Source: Oxalobacteraceae bacterium (GTDB lineage Bacteria > Pseudomonadota > Gammaproteobacteria > Burkholderiales > Burkholderiaceae_D). From it: a DNA stretch of 23,864 nucleotides. A program made the position numbers and the translations under genes. A model generated the notes under the pieces. It was not told the origin of the DNA and did not search any database. It saw nothing but the letters and a program-made list of their open reading frames with translations. How positions within the stretch are numbered: the first letter of the stretch is position 1; the number at the start of each line of letters is the position of its first letter. This document shows, piece by piece, positions 8,714 through 16,558 of this stretch. The stretch is taken from NCBI GenBank assembly GCA_003537575.1, contig DPRS01000031.1:74470-98333 (forward strand), given 5' to 3'.

Positions 8714-9478
8714 ATGAAAATGCGTGTACTCGGCTGTGCAGGCGGGATCGGCGGTCGCGAAAGACTGACAACCTGCCTGATGGTGGATCACGACATCCTG
8801 CTCGACGCCGGCACCGGCGTTTCCAGCCTGTCGCTTGACGAGTTGCTGCAGATCCGCCATGTCTTTCTCACGCATAGCCATCTCGATCACGTGGCCGGCC
8901 TGGCGTTGCTGGTGGACGCGGCGCAAATCGGCAAGAGCGGCGGCATTACCGTCCATGCGACGCAAAAAGTGATCGACACGCTGAAAAAGCACTTGTTCAA
9001 CTGGGTATTGTGGCCGGATTTCGCCGCCATCCCGAACGAGCAGGCGCCGGCCATGCGGTGGCAAGCGATCGAGCAGGACGCTACGCTAGAAGTGGATGGA
9101 CGGCTGATTACGCCCTGGCCGGTCAACCATACCGCCGGTTCCTCGGCTTACTGGGTGCGCACCGGCAGCGGCGGCTTCCTGTTTACCGGTGATATGGGTT
9201 CGACCCCGGCCTTGTGGGAACGGGTGGCCGGAGAAGCGCTGCTCAGGCAAGTGATCGTCGATTGTTCCTTCGTCAACGCCGAGCGTGCGCTGGCCGACAT
9301 GTCGCTGCATTTTTGCCCGCAAACGCTGGTCGACGACATCCGCGCGCTGCCGCTGCACATCGAATTCCTGATCTATCACCTGAAACCGGGCCAGGAAGAC
9401 CTGATCATGCGCGAGCTTGCCGAAGAGGGCAGCCGGCCGTTCCGGGCGATTCGCTGCGGCGACGTTTTCGAATACTAG
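8714..9478 (+). CDS. MBL-fold hydrolase, class II 3',5'-cyclic-nucleotide phosphodiesterase-like
   Basis: Likely hydrolyses 3',5'-cyclic nucleotides, probably cAMP. The metallo-beta-lactamase metal site is complete: THSHLDHVAG (the HSHLDH form is typical of class II phosphodiesterases such as yeast PDE1 and Vibrio CpdP), NHTAGS, the bridging Asp in FTGDMG, and the last His in IYHLKPG. DCSFVNAE resembles the segment following the bridging Asp in this class. At 254 residues it is shorter than CpdP and has no signal peptide, so it is expected in the cytoplasm. ATG 8714 is preferred over TTG 8702, which abuts the AAGGA; ATG 8720 is also possible. It is followed 25 bases later by the GAF/HD-GYP gene and then by an adenylate cyclase, which supports a cAMP role. 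Class assignment is from motifs; the substrate is inferred. Confidence 0.8.
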   Translation: MKMRVLGCAGGIGGRERLTTCLMVDHDILLDAGTGVSSLSLDELLQIRHVFLTHSHLDHVAGLALLVDAAQIGKSGGITVHATQKVIDTLKKHLFNWVLWPDFAAIPNEQAPAMRWQAIEQDATLEVDGRLITPWPVNHTAGSSAYWVRTGSGGFLFTGDMGSTPALWERVAGEALLRQVIVDCSFVNAERALADMSLHFCPQTLVDDIRALPLHIEFLIYHLKPGQEDLIMRELAEEGSRPFRAIRCGDVFEY

Positions 9479-9503
9479 TGCTCCCGCCATAGGTTTTTTC
9501 AGC

Positions 9504-11138
9504 ATGAATGTCTTGCACCCATCGGAAGTGTCGCAGCGCCTCGATCAATTGACCGAGCTGAGCGTGGCACTGAGCAATAACCGCGATGTCGCGCACTTGC
9601 TGGAGCGGATCTTACGCACCGCCAGGAACATGACCCATGCCGATGGCGGCACGCTGTACCGCACCAGCGCCGATCACGGTAGCCTGTGCTTCAGCATCGC
9701 CATCAATGACACGCTAGGCATGAACCTGGGCGGGACTTTCGGCCAGCCGGTGAATATTCCCGGCATTCCGCTGCACGATGCCGAGGGCAAGCCGAACCTG
9801 GGCGCGGTGGCAGCGTATGCCGCCCACACCGGCAAGTCGGTGAATATCCGGAATGTGTACGAGACTGAACTGTTCAATTTTTCCGGGATGCGGCAATTCG
9901 ACGAGAAATACGGCTACCGCTCGCAATCCTTGCTGACCGTGCCGATGAAAGACCATGAAGGCGAGCTGATCGGCGTGCTGCAGCTGATTAACGCAAAAGA
10001 TCCGCACACTGGCGGCGTCCGCCCTTTCAGCGACACCGACCAGCGCTTCATCGAGGCGCTGGCGTCGCAGGCGGCGATCGCGATCACCAACCGCCAGCTG
10101 ATCGAGCGGCTGGAAAGCCTGTTCGAATCCTTCGTCAAGCTGATCAATATCGGCATCGACGAGAAATCGCCGCACACCGGCCGGCATTGCGAGCATGTGC
10201 CGGAGTTGACCATGATGCTGGCCGAGGCGGCGCATGGCAGCGACAGCGGGCCGCTGGCGGATTTTTCCATGAGCGAGCGCGACCGCCGCGAGCTGTGGCT
10301 GGCGGGCCTGTTGCACGATTGCGGCAAGATCACCACGCCGGTGCACGTGGTGGAAAAGGCCACCAAGCTGCAGACCCTGTACGACCGCATCCAGACTATC
10401 GATACCCGCTTCGAGGTGTTGAAGCGCGATGCCCGCATCCGCGCGCTGGAAGAGAAGTGCGCGGCGCTGGAGCAGGGACGGGCCGCGGAGCCGGCCGCCA
10501 TCGAAGCCCGCCTGCAGGAGAACCTCGTCCGGCTGGATGCCGACCGCGATTTTTTGCGGCGCGCCAATATCGGCGGCGAGTTCATGCGGCCGGAAGACCA
10601 GGAACGGGTAGGGCGGATCGCGCAATACCGCTGGACCGGACCGGACGGCAGGGAACTGCCCCTGCTCGACGCCGAAGAGGAAGGCAATCTGAAGATCCGC
10701 GCCGGCACCCTGAATGACGCCGAGCGCGAGATCATCAACAATCACATCGTGGTGACCATCCGCATGCTGGAATCGCTGCCGTGGCCGCGACACCTGGAAA
10801 ATGTTCCGGAATATGCCGGCGGCCACCATGAGCGCATGGATGGCAAGGGCTATCCCAAGGGCCTGACGCGCGCGCAGATGTCGCTGCAGGCTCGCATGAT
10901 GGCGATCGCCGACATTTTCGAAGCGCTGACCGCCAAGGACCGGCCTTACAAGAAAGGCAAGACGCTGTCGGAATCGCTGCAGATCCTTGGCGGCTTTTGC
11001 CAGCGCAACCATATCGACCCGGACCTGTTCGACGTGTTCGTGCGCAAGCAGGTGTATCTCCAGTACGCCCGCAAGTTCATGGACCCGGCGCAGATCGACG
11101 AAGTCGATCTCAATGCGATTCCCGGCTACGTACCCTGA
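9504..11138 (+). CDS. GAF + HD-GYP domain phosphodiesterase, probable c-di-GMP hydrolase
   Basis: A 544-residue cytoplasmic protein. The GAF domain (about 12-185) shows GTLYR, an NIRNVYE segment and SLLTVPMKDHEGELIGVLQLIN. The HD-GYP part has HTGRHCEHV, HDCGK (H271/D272), NNHIVV, HHERMDGKGYP (H441/H442 with an intact GYP) and ADIFEALTAKDRPY, so all expected metal ligands and the signature are present. Members of this family hydrolyse c-di-GMP or cGAMP. Unusually, 169 residues separate HD and HH; about 60-65 is usual. The extra ~105 residues include a Glu/Arg/Ala-rich, probably coiled-coil stretch and a TGPDGRELPLLDAEEEG segment. ATG 9504 is chosen because the GAF-preceding helix starts there; upstream in-frame codons overlap the previous gene. 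The ribosome site is weak, suggesting coupling to the phosphodiesterase gene 25 bases upstream. Confidence 0.9.
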   Translation: MNVLHPSEVSQRLDQLTELSVALSNNRDVAHLLERILRTARNMTHADGGTLYRTSADHGSLCFSIAINDTLGMNLGGTFGQPVNIPGIPLHDAEGKPNLGAVAAYAAHTGKSVNIRNVYETELFNFSGMRQFDEKYGYRSQSLLTVPMKDHEGELIGVLQLINAKDPHTGGVRPFSDTDQRFIEALASQAAIAITNRQLIERLESLFESFVKLINIGIDEKSPHTGRHCEHVPELTMMLAEAAHGSDSGPLADFSMSERDRRELWLAGLLHDCGKITTPVHVVEKATKLQTLYDRIQTIDTRFEVLKRDARIRALEEKCAALEQGRAAEPAAIEARLQENLVRLDADRDFLRRANIGGEFMRPEDQERVGRIAQYRWTGPDGRELPLLDAEEEGNLKIRAGTLNDAEREIINNHIVVTIRMLESLPWPRHLENVPEYAGGHHERMDGKGYPKGLTRAQMSLQARMMAIADIFEALTAKDRPYKKGKTLSESLQILGGFCQRNHIDPDLFDVFVRKQVYLQYARKFMDPAQIDEVDLNAIPGYVP

Positions 11139-11144
11139 GCGCGA

Positions 11145-11170
11145 ATAGTTCAGGCATATAGTTCAGGCAT
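11145..11170 (+). repeat. 13-bp perfect tandem duplication in an intergenic gap
   Basis: ATAGTTCAGGCAT occurs twice head-to-tail (11145-11157, 11158-11170), followed by AT, in the 58-bp gap between the HD-GYP and cyclase genes. It looks like a slippage duplication; a paired binding site is possible. Confidence 0.8.
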
Positions 11171-11196
11171 ATCGCAAGACAAATAAAGGAAGCATC

Positions 11197-13461
11197 GTGC
11201 GGCGTTTCATTTCAAGATTCGGCCTGCGCTGGCTGATCGGCCTGGCGCTGACCGCGGCGGCGGTGGCGCAGGCGCTCGGCTATCTGCCGCAGACTGTGGC
11301 AGAGCGCATCTGGCGGATGGACCTGGCGGTCTACGACACGCGCATGAAGCTGACGCCGCCGCAGTTCGATCCGCGCATCGCCATCGTCAGCATCGACGAA
11401 CACAGCCTGGCGGAAGTCGGGCGCTGGCCCTGGAACCGCGACGTCATCGCCAGGATGGTCGACCAGCTGTTCGACAAGTACAAGGTCAAGGCGCTCGGCT
11501 TCGACGTCACTTTTTCCGAGCCGGACAATACTTCCGGCTACGCTACCCTGGCGACGCTGGCGCAAAACGAGTTGCGCGGCGTGCCGGAACTGGGCGAGCG
11601 CCTGCGCGTACTCAAGCCCGCGCTGGATTATGATTCGCGGCTGGCGCGGGCGCTGCAGGGGCGACCCGTGGTGCTGGGCTACTTCCTGTCCGATACCATC
11701 AGGAAGGGCATGCTGCCGGCGCCCGGCTTCACCCTGGCCGATCTGAAGGGCTACGAGGTCGATGCGCTGACGGCGAAGGCTTACGAGGGCAACCTGCCGG
11801 AGTTGCAGCAGGCGGCCATGGCCGGCGGCTATTTCAACGCTGATTTCGACCCTGACGGCCTGCTGCGTTCGACGCCGCTGATGATGCGCGTCGGCGATGC
11901 CTATTACGAGTCGCTGTCGCTGGCGACTGCGCGGGTTGCGCTGGGAGCGACACGGGTGCAGCCGGTATTCCTCGAATCAGACGCCATCAATTCCGCGGAA
12001 GCATTGCGCCGCTATGGCGTGCTGGCAGCGCTGAAGCTCGATGCCAAGCCCTTTGCCACGGAAATCCCGGTCGAGCACAATCTGGCCGCCCGCGTCCAGT
12101 ACCGCGGACCCGGCGGACCGGAGGGGGGCGCATTTCATTATGTATCGGCTGTCGACATCCTCAAGGGACGGGTGCCGCCGGAGGAGCTGGAAGGACGCAT
12201 CGTGCTGGTCGGCACCACCGCTCCCGGCCTGAATGACATGCGCGCTACGCCGGTGCGCGCCGATTTCCCTGGAGTGGAGGTGCATGCCAACCTGATCGCC
12301 TCGATGCTGGACGGCGATTTCAAGCAGCGACCCGACTTCAGCGTCGCCATCGACCTGGTGCAGGTACTGCTGCTCGGCATCACGCTGACGATCGCGCTGT
12401 CGGTGCTGTCGCCGTTGTGGTCTTTCCTGGTCGTGCTGGCGGCGGGAGCTGCGGCAATCGCCTTTAATTCCTGGATGTACCAGGCTAACCATTCCGTGGT
12501 GCCGGTGGCAACGGCGTTGCTGCTGATCCTGTGCCTGTTCATCTTCAACGTCGCCTGGGGCTACCTGTTCGAATATCGCAAGGGACGCGCCATCGTCAAC
12601 CTGTTCGGCGAATACGTGGCGCCCGAACTGGTGGCTGAAATGGCCAAAGATCCGCAAAGCTACAGCATGGCAGGCGAGCTGCGCGAACTGACCATCATGT
12701 TTTCGGACGTGCGCGGCTTTACCACCATCTCGGAAGGACTGTCCCCCAACGAGCTGCGCGAATACGTGAACATCTACCTGACGGCGATGTCAGAAGATAT
12801 CCGCGGCAGCCGCGGCACCCTGGACAAATACATCGGCGACGCTGTCATGGCATTCTGGGGCGCGCCTATTCCACTGCCGAACCATGCCTCGCTGGCAGTG
12901 AAAACCGCGCTGCGGATGCAGGCCACCGCCAGGAAGCTGAACCAGGATTTCATTGCGCGCGGCTGGCCGCCGCTAAAGATCGGCATCGGCCTGAACACTG
13001 GCGAGGTGCGCGTGGGCGATATGGGTTCTGCCGTGCGTCGCGCCTATACCGTGATGGGCGACCCGGTCAACCTGGCTTCGCGCCTGGAGGGGATTACCAA
13101 GATCTATGGCGCCGGCATCGTGGTAGGGCAGGCGACGCGGGCAGCGGCGCCGGAATTCCTCTACCGCGAGCTGGATCTGGTGCGGGTCAAGGGCAAGAAC
13201 GAGCCGGTGCCGATCTTCGAGCCGCTGGGACTGGCCGATGCAGTCGAGCCGGCGGCACGCGCGGCGCTGGATGCCTGGCATGCGGCCTTGCGGCTGGTGC
13301 GCGCGCAGCAGTGGGATGCGGCGCAGCAGGCGATCGAAAAACTCGCTGTCGCCCATTCGCTGGATGTTCTGTATCCACTTTATTTGAAACGCATCGCTTA
13401 TTACCGTGAGCATCCGCCGGGAGACGGCTGGGATGCCGTGACGATTTTCGATACGAAATAA
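11197..13461 (+). CDS. CHASE2-domain membrane adenylate cyclase (class III)
   Basis: Inner-membrane receptor cyclase of 754 residues that should make cAMP from ATP. One N-terminal membrane helix (about 11-30) precedes a periplasmic CHASE2 sensor (about 35-375, with RIAIVSIDEHSLAEVGRWPW). Three helices then follow (about 385-455), and a short linker leads to the class III catalytic domain (about 495-675). Catalytic residues are all present: metal ligands D504 (FSDVRGFT) and D548 (YIGDAVMAFWG), adenine-selecting K544 and D622 (MGDPVN), and transition-state N625 and R629. The Lys/Asp pair argues for ATP over GTP. A C-terminal helical segment of about 65 residues follows. The GTG start at 11197 has AAGGAA 7 bases upstream. 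It is probably the third gene of an operon with the phosphodiesterase and HD-GYP genes. The CHASE2 ligand is unknown. Confidence 0.93.
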   Translation: MRRFISRFGLRWLIGLALTAAAVAQALGYLPQTVAERIWRMDLAVYDTRMKLTPPQFDPRIAIVSIDEHSLAEVGRWPWNRDVIARMVDQLFDKYKVKALGFDVTFSEPDNTSGYATLATLAQNELRGVPELGERLRVLKPALDYDSRLARALQGRPVVLGYFLSDTIRKGMLPAPGFTLADLKGYEVDALTAKAYEGNLPELQQAAMAGGYFNADFDPDGLLRSTPLMMRVGDAYYESLSLATARVALGATRVQPVFLESDAINSAEALRRYGVLAALKLDAKPFATEIPVEHNLAARVQYRGPGGPEGGAFHYVSAVDILKGRVPPEELEGRIVLVGTTAPGLNDMRATPVRADFPGVEVHANLIASMLDGDFKQRPDFSVAIDLVQVLLLGITLTIALSVLSPLWSFLVVLAAGAAAIAFNSWMYQANHSVVPVATALLLILCLFIFNVAWGYLFEYRKGRAIVNLFGEYVAPELVAEMAKDPQSYSMAGELRELTIMFSDVRGFTTISEGLSPNELREYVNIYLTAMSEDIRGSRGTLDKYIGDAVMAFWGAPIPLPNHASLAVKTALRMQATARKLNQDFIARGWPPLKIGIGLNTGEVRVGDMGSAVRRAYTVMGDPVNLASRLEGITKIYGAGIVVGQATRAAAPEFLYRELDLVRVKGKNEPVPIFEPLGLADAVEPAARAALDAWHAALRLVRAQQWDAAQQAIEKLAVAHSLDVLYPLYLKRIAYYREHPPGDGWDAVTIFDTK

Positions 13462-13541
13462 CAGGAAGATTTCTGGTCAGCTGCAATCTTGAATGAGGCT
13501 TAGGCCAACTCGATAAGCCATCATCACGGCGCACGCAGCGC

Positions 13542-15617
13542 TCACGGGGCAAGGCATGGTGTTTTTTCTTCGCCGTGCGCGCCGTCCGGCGCGGCTGCGC
13601 ACACCCGGTTGCGGCCGTCTTCCTTGGCGCGGTACAGCGCCATGTCGGCGCGCGCCAGGGCGGCTTCGGCGCAGGCGTCGGCCGCATCCATGGCGGCCAC
13701 GCCGATGCTGGTCGTAACGCGGATCTCGCGGCCGTCGAACGGCAGCGGCGTCTGTTCCACGCTCTGGCGCAGGCGTTCGGCGAAGGCGAGCGCGCCGGCC
13801 AGATCGGATTCGGGCAGGAGGATGGCGAATTCCTCGCCGCCGACGCGCCCGGCGCTATCGGTCTTGCGCAACTGGTCGCGCACCAGCGCGGCAACCTGCC
13901 TCAGTACTGCGTCCCCGGCGGCATGACCGTAGTTGTCGTTGATGCGCTTGAAATAGTCGAGGTCGAACATCAGCACTGCCGCGCACGCGGTGTGCTGGCG
14001 CTGCATGTTCGCCTGCAGCTGCTCCAGGCAGGCGATGAAGTGGCGCCGGTTGGGCAGGCCGGTGAGGAAGTCGGTGGTGGCCATCTGCCGCAATTCTTGC
14101 TCCATCCGCACGCGCTCGCTGATGTCGCGGATGATGCCCAGCGCATGCAGCCGGCCATTCAAGCGCATGGAAGAAATCGACAGCCCGATCGGCAATTCGG
14201 CGCCATCCTTTCGCAGCGCTGCCAGCTCCACCGTCTTGCCGACCATGGCGCCGTCGCCGGTCTCGCGAAATTGCGCAAAGCCGCGCCGGATGGCGTCCTG
14301 ATAGCGCGCCGGCGCCAGCAATTGATGCATGTGGCGCCCGACCGCTTCGGCGGCCGTGTAACCCAACATGGCGCAGGCCGCCGGGTTCCAGTACAGGATC
14401 GTTTCGTCCAGGTCGATGATCAGGATCGCGTCGTTGGCCGAGGTGCTGATCAGGCGGAATATTTCCTCGCTCTCGGCCAACTCGGCGCTGGTTCTCTGCA
14501 ACTCCGCGGTGCGCTGCCGCACCAGTTCTTCCAGGTTGTCCTGGTACTTGCGCAACTCATCTTCCAGGCGCTTGGCGGCGGTGATATCGGTCCACACGCC
14601 CAGATATCCCTGAAACTCGCCGTCCTTCGACCAGTGCGGCGCGCCGCTGGCGCGCACCCATAGCGTCGGACCGGCGCCGGTCCGCAGCGGCAGCACGATA
14701 TCCCTATATGACTGACAGACGGCAATCGCCGCCGCTAACTCGGCATAAGCCTGTTGCGGCTGGTTGTCGTCGATCAGTTCGACCAGCTGCCGCTCCAGCA
14801 GTTGACCGGCCTGTAGCGGATGTCCGCCACGGCTGCTGAACTGGGTCACCATGCCTGTGGCGTCGGTTTCCCACAGCCAGTCGGCGGCATTTTCTGTGAC
14901 GATGCGTAGCCGCTCGCGGCTTTCAAACAGGCTCTCGGTGGCCGAATGCAGCTTGGCGAGCGCATCCCGGATCTGGCGCGCGAACGGACGGAAGATGAAG
15001 GCGGCTTCCGCCGTCAGCAGCAGCAGGGTGAGCAGCCAGACGATGGTTTCCGTGGTTTGCAGGCGGACGATCGCCGCTTCGCCTTCCAGCTGGTACAGCC
15101 GCACCATGCGGTCGAGCGCCGTTACCAGCGGGCCGGGCGCTTCCGCAATGATGTATTGCAGCGATGGGTGGGCGGGGCCAAGATCCTCGTCGCGCGTCGC
15201 CAGCAGGGTTTGCACCATCGCCAGATACTGCCGCACCCGGCCGTCGAGCGGGGCGGGTCCATCAAAATACAGCGCGCGCACCGCCGGCGACATGGTCGCC
15301 GGCAGTCCCATGGCGTGATCGCCGCGCGTCAAGCCCAGGTGCGAGCGCTGCATCAGATCGGCGGCTTCCGCCAGCTGGCGGCGCACGCTGGCGCGCTGCA
15401 CCATTGGCGTATTGGGCAACAGGCTGGCGAACAGGGCGGTGCGCTGGCTCAGCATGCGCTGGCGGCCGCTGACGTTGACTACCGCGGCAATGCTGTTTTG
15501 CTCGGTGATGACCAGATGCAGGCTGAACCAGGCGGCGGTGGCCAGCAGCGCCACCAGCGTCAGGGCGAAAACGTAGCGCCAGGTTAGCGCACGGGCAATC
15601 GATAATTCGCTATGCAT
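13542..15617 (-). CDS. membrane PAS-PAS-GGDEF diguanylate cyclase with PilJ-type sensor
   Basis: A 691-residue inner-membrane enzyme expected to make c-di-GMP from two GTP. An N-terminal membrane helix (about 13-35) leads into a periplasmic PilJ/NarX-like sensor with NVSGRQRMLSQR, closed by a second helix near 190-210. Two PAS domains follow (about 235-350, with a PAC-like LGVWTDIT, and about 385-505, with LGIIRDIS), separated by a coiled coil. The GGDEF domain starts at TTDFLTGLPNRR, with metal-binding DLDYFKRIND and active-site GGEEF (593-597). An intact inhibitory site RKTD (584-587) lies exactly five residues before GGEEF, so product feedback is likely. There is no EAL domain. The gene converges on the adenylate cyclase gene, 80 bp apart, and its promoter must lie in the AT-rich region shared with flhDC. 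The start at ATG 15617 fits the membrane helix, though its ribosome site is poor. Confidence 0.93.
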   Translation of the reverse strand: MHSELSIARALTWRYVFALTLVALLATAAWFSLHLVITEQNSIAAVVNVSGRQRMLSQRTALFASLLPNTPMVQRASVRRQLAEAADLMQRSHLGLTRGDHAMGLPATMSPAVRALYFDGPAPLDGRVRQYLAMVQTLLATRDEDLGPAHPSLQYIIAEAPGPLVTALDRMVRLYQLEGEAAIVRLQTTETIVWLLTLLLLTAEAAFIFRPFARQIRDALAKLHSATESLFESRERLRIVTENAADWLWETDATGMVTQFSSRGGHPLQAGQLLERQLVELIDDNQPQQAYAELAAAIAVCQSYRDIVLPLRTGAGPTLWVRASGAPHWSKDGEFQGYLGVWTDITAAKRLEDELRKYQDNLEELVRQRTAELQRTSAELAESEEIFRLISTSANDAILIIDLDETILYWNPAACAMLGYTAAEAVGRHMHQLLAPARYQDAIRRGFAQFRETGDGAMVGKTVELAALRKDGAELPIGLSISSMRLNGRLHALGIIRDISERVRMEQELRQMATTDFLTGLPNRRHFIACLEQLQANMQRQHTACAAVLMFDLDYFKRINDNYGHAAGDAVLRQVAALVRDQLRKTDSAGRVGGEEFAILLPESDLAGALAFAERLRQSVEQTPLPFDGREIRVTTSIGVAAMDAADACAEAALARADMALYRAKEDGRNRVCAAAPDGAHGEEKTPCLAP

Positions 15618-15874
15618 GTGACTGGCCGGGAATGAGGCGCCGCACGCCTTTGAAAGTCATGCGGCCGGAAAAAGCCGATGCGCGGCAGGATCCATCCATA
15701 TATTTCCATGGAGAATTATTGTAACAGGCTCAAGGAAAATATTGACGGGATTTCAACCGGGTATTTCGCCTGAACTTCCTGCAAGGCAGGGCACTTATCG
15801 AGGTTCGCTGCAGCGAGAGTTTTGTGACAGATATATAAGCGATATTGAAAAAAGTAAAAATTTTCAGATATGCC

Positions 15875-15901
15875 TAAAGTTCTTCAAAATGCCGCCGATA
15901 A
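15875..15901 (+). promoter_or_regulatory. sigma-28 (FliA) promoter, near-perfect
   Basis: TAAAGTTC, exactly 11 bases, then GCCGATAA. The enterobacterial FliA consensus is TAAAGTTT-N11-GCCGATAA, so 15 of 16 bases match with ideal spacing. Transcription would start near 15908 and run toward flhD, about 700 bp away, with no protein gene directly downstream. Confidence 0.65.
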
Positions 15902-16037
15902 CGATGCAGACACCGGGTAGTGGGTGAAAAATCTAAAATTTCGCCCGGCACCTTAAAGTTTCAGGAAAATATGTCGTTGCCAAGGCGGAAACTGAGCAGT
16001 GGGACTTTCGTCAGCTTATAAGAAATGCTCCGTGCTC

Positions 16038-16064
16038 TGAAGCTTCCTGGCCGTAGGACGTTAA
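16038..16064 (+). promoter_or_regulatory. sigma-28-like promoter, weak match
   Basis: TGAAGCTT-N11-GACGTTAA matches 12 of 16 FliA consensus bases with exact spacing. Its -10 sequence recurs at 16148, which supports it mildly. Confidence 0.3.
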
Positions 16065-16127
16065 CAAAATAAATTTAGGTTTATAAGAAAACATTTGAAC
16101 TTTTTGAAAAAAAAGTTTTCCTAATCC

Positions 16128-16155
16128 TAAAGTTTCATGATGAACATGACGTTAA
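16128..16155 (+). promoter_or_regulatory. sigma-28-like promoter ahead of a structured transcript candidate
   Basis: A perfect -35 TAAAGTTT, 12 bases, then GACGTTAA (6 of 8 to the FliA -10). The spacer is one base longer than ideal. The predicted start near 16161 lies 22 bases before a 12-bp perfect stem and about 130 bases before a terminator-like hairpin. Confidence 0.4.
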
Positions 16156-16160
16156 CAGAA

Positions 16161-16292
16161 CTAGAAGATGTTTACAAGAGAATTTTCTGAAATTTTTTAA
16201 TAAGTTAGCTTCAAGACTTAAAGTAATTTCAGAAAAGTATGGCGTAAATACCACAGAAGGCAGGCGTAAAAGAAAATTTAAGCCTCTTTTTT
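16161..16292 (+). ncRNA. candidate FliA-dependent small RNA or attenuated flhDC leader
   Basis: The start is placed from the sigma-28-like promoter at 16128-16155. The predicted RNA folds into a long hairpin with a perfect 12-bp stem, TTTTCTGAAATT (16183-16194) with AATTTCAGAAAA (16225-16236). Inside it is a second stem TAAGT/ACTTA (16201-16205 with 16216-16220) and a 10-base loop. A small GTAT/ATAC hairpin (16237-16251) and the terminator-like hairpin complete it. There is no good ORF within it. Structure plus promoter plus terminator is what suggests an RNA gene; I recognise no known RNA family, and expression is not shown. Upstream sigma-28-like promoters could give longer forms. Confidence 0.35.
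16262..16292 (+). terminator. intrinsic terminator-like hairpin inside the flhDC upstream region
   Basis: AGGC (16262-16265) pairs with GCCT (16282-16285); a G/A mismatch separates this from TAAA/TTTA (16267-16270 with 16277-16280). The loop is AGAAAA, and C plus six T follow. The stem is short, but the U-run is good and it points along the plus strand, so it would stop transcripts entering from the sigma-28-like promoters about 320 bases before flhD. Confidence 0.5.
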
Positions 16293-16430
16293 GGACATTT
16301 TTTTGAGATTTAACAAGAAAAAATATTAATTTTTCTGCTTAATTTTTGTTGTTCCGGCAGGTAAAACGAGTTCGTCGAATCCCCCTCCGATAACTCGCAA
16401 AGCCAAGCCTGGAGCCACTTTCGGCGCAAA

Positions 16431-16499
16431 GGTGTATTGCGCTCGTCTAATGCTACCCGGCGTTTGTAAGACAAACGCCTACGGGTGGATTGCGTTCGT
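16431..16499 (+). repeat. REP-like hairpin element flanked by 16-bp direct repeats
   Basis: GGTGTATTGCGCTCGT (16431-16446) and GGTGGATTGCGTTCGT (16484-16499) match at 14 of 16 bases. They flank a strong hairpin, ACCCG-GCGTTTGT (16455-16467), loop AAG, ACAAACGC (16471-16478), bulge CTA, CGGGT (16482-16486). No T-run follows, so it is not a typical terminator. The layout resembles small extragenic palindromic elements common in Burkholderiales; membership in such a family is inferred. Confidence 0.55.
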
Positions 16500-16558
16500 T
16501 TCCATATATAAAAACCGACTTTGACTTATTTCCGCCTAGCAAGCGCTGAATAAGAATG

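Noticed and set aside
9714..11012. 432-codon minus-strand frame opposite the HD-GYP gene
   Set aside because: Antisense shadow of a well-supported gene; no domain or ribosome site support.
13497..13519. GGCTTA/TAAGCC inverted repeat between the convergent cyclase genes
   Set aside because: Only 6 bp with an 11-base loop and no T-run, so not called a terminator.
15742..15927. 61-codon TTG-started frame before the sigma-28-like promoter, with AAGGA upstream
   Set aside because: Composition is unlike a protein gene, it overlaps the best sigma-28 promoter, and the product has no recognisable feature.
15971..16021. 16-codon micro-ORF (MSLPRRKLSSGTFVSL) with AGGA 4 bases upstream
   Set aside because: Too short to support from one sequence; it could be a leader peptide, but conservation would be needed.
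16098..16117. AACTTTTT-GAAA-AAAAAGTT hairpin
   Set aside because: Nearly all A-T pairs from an A-run facing a T-run; more likely curved AT-rich DNA than a functional RNA hairpin or terminator.
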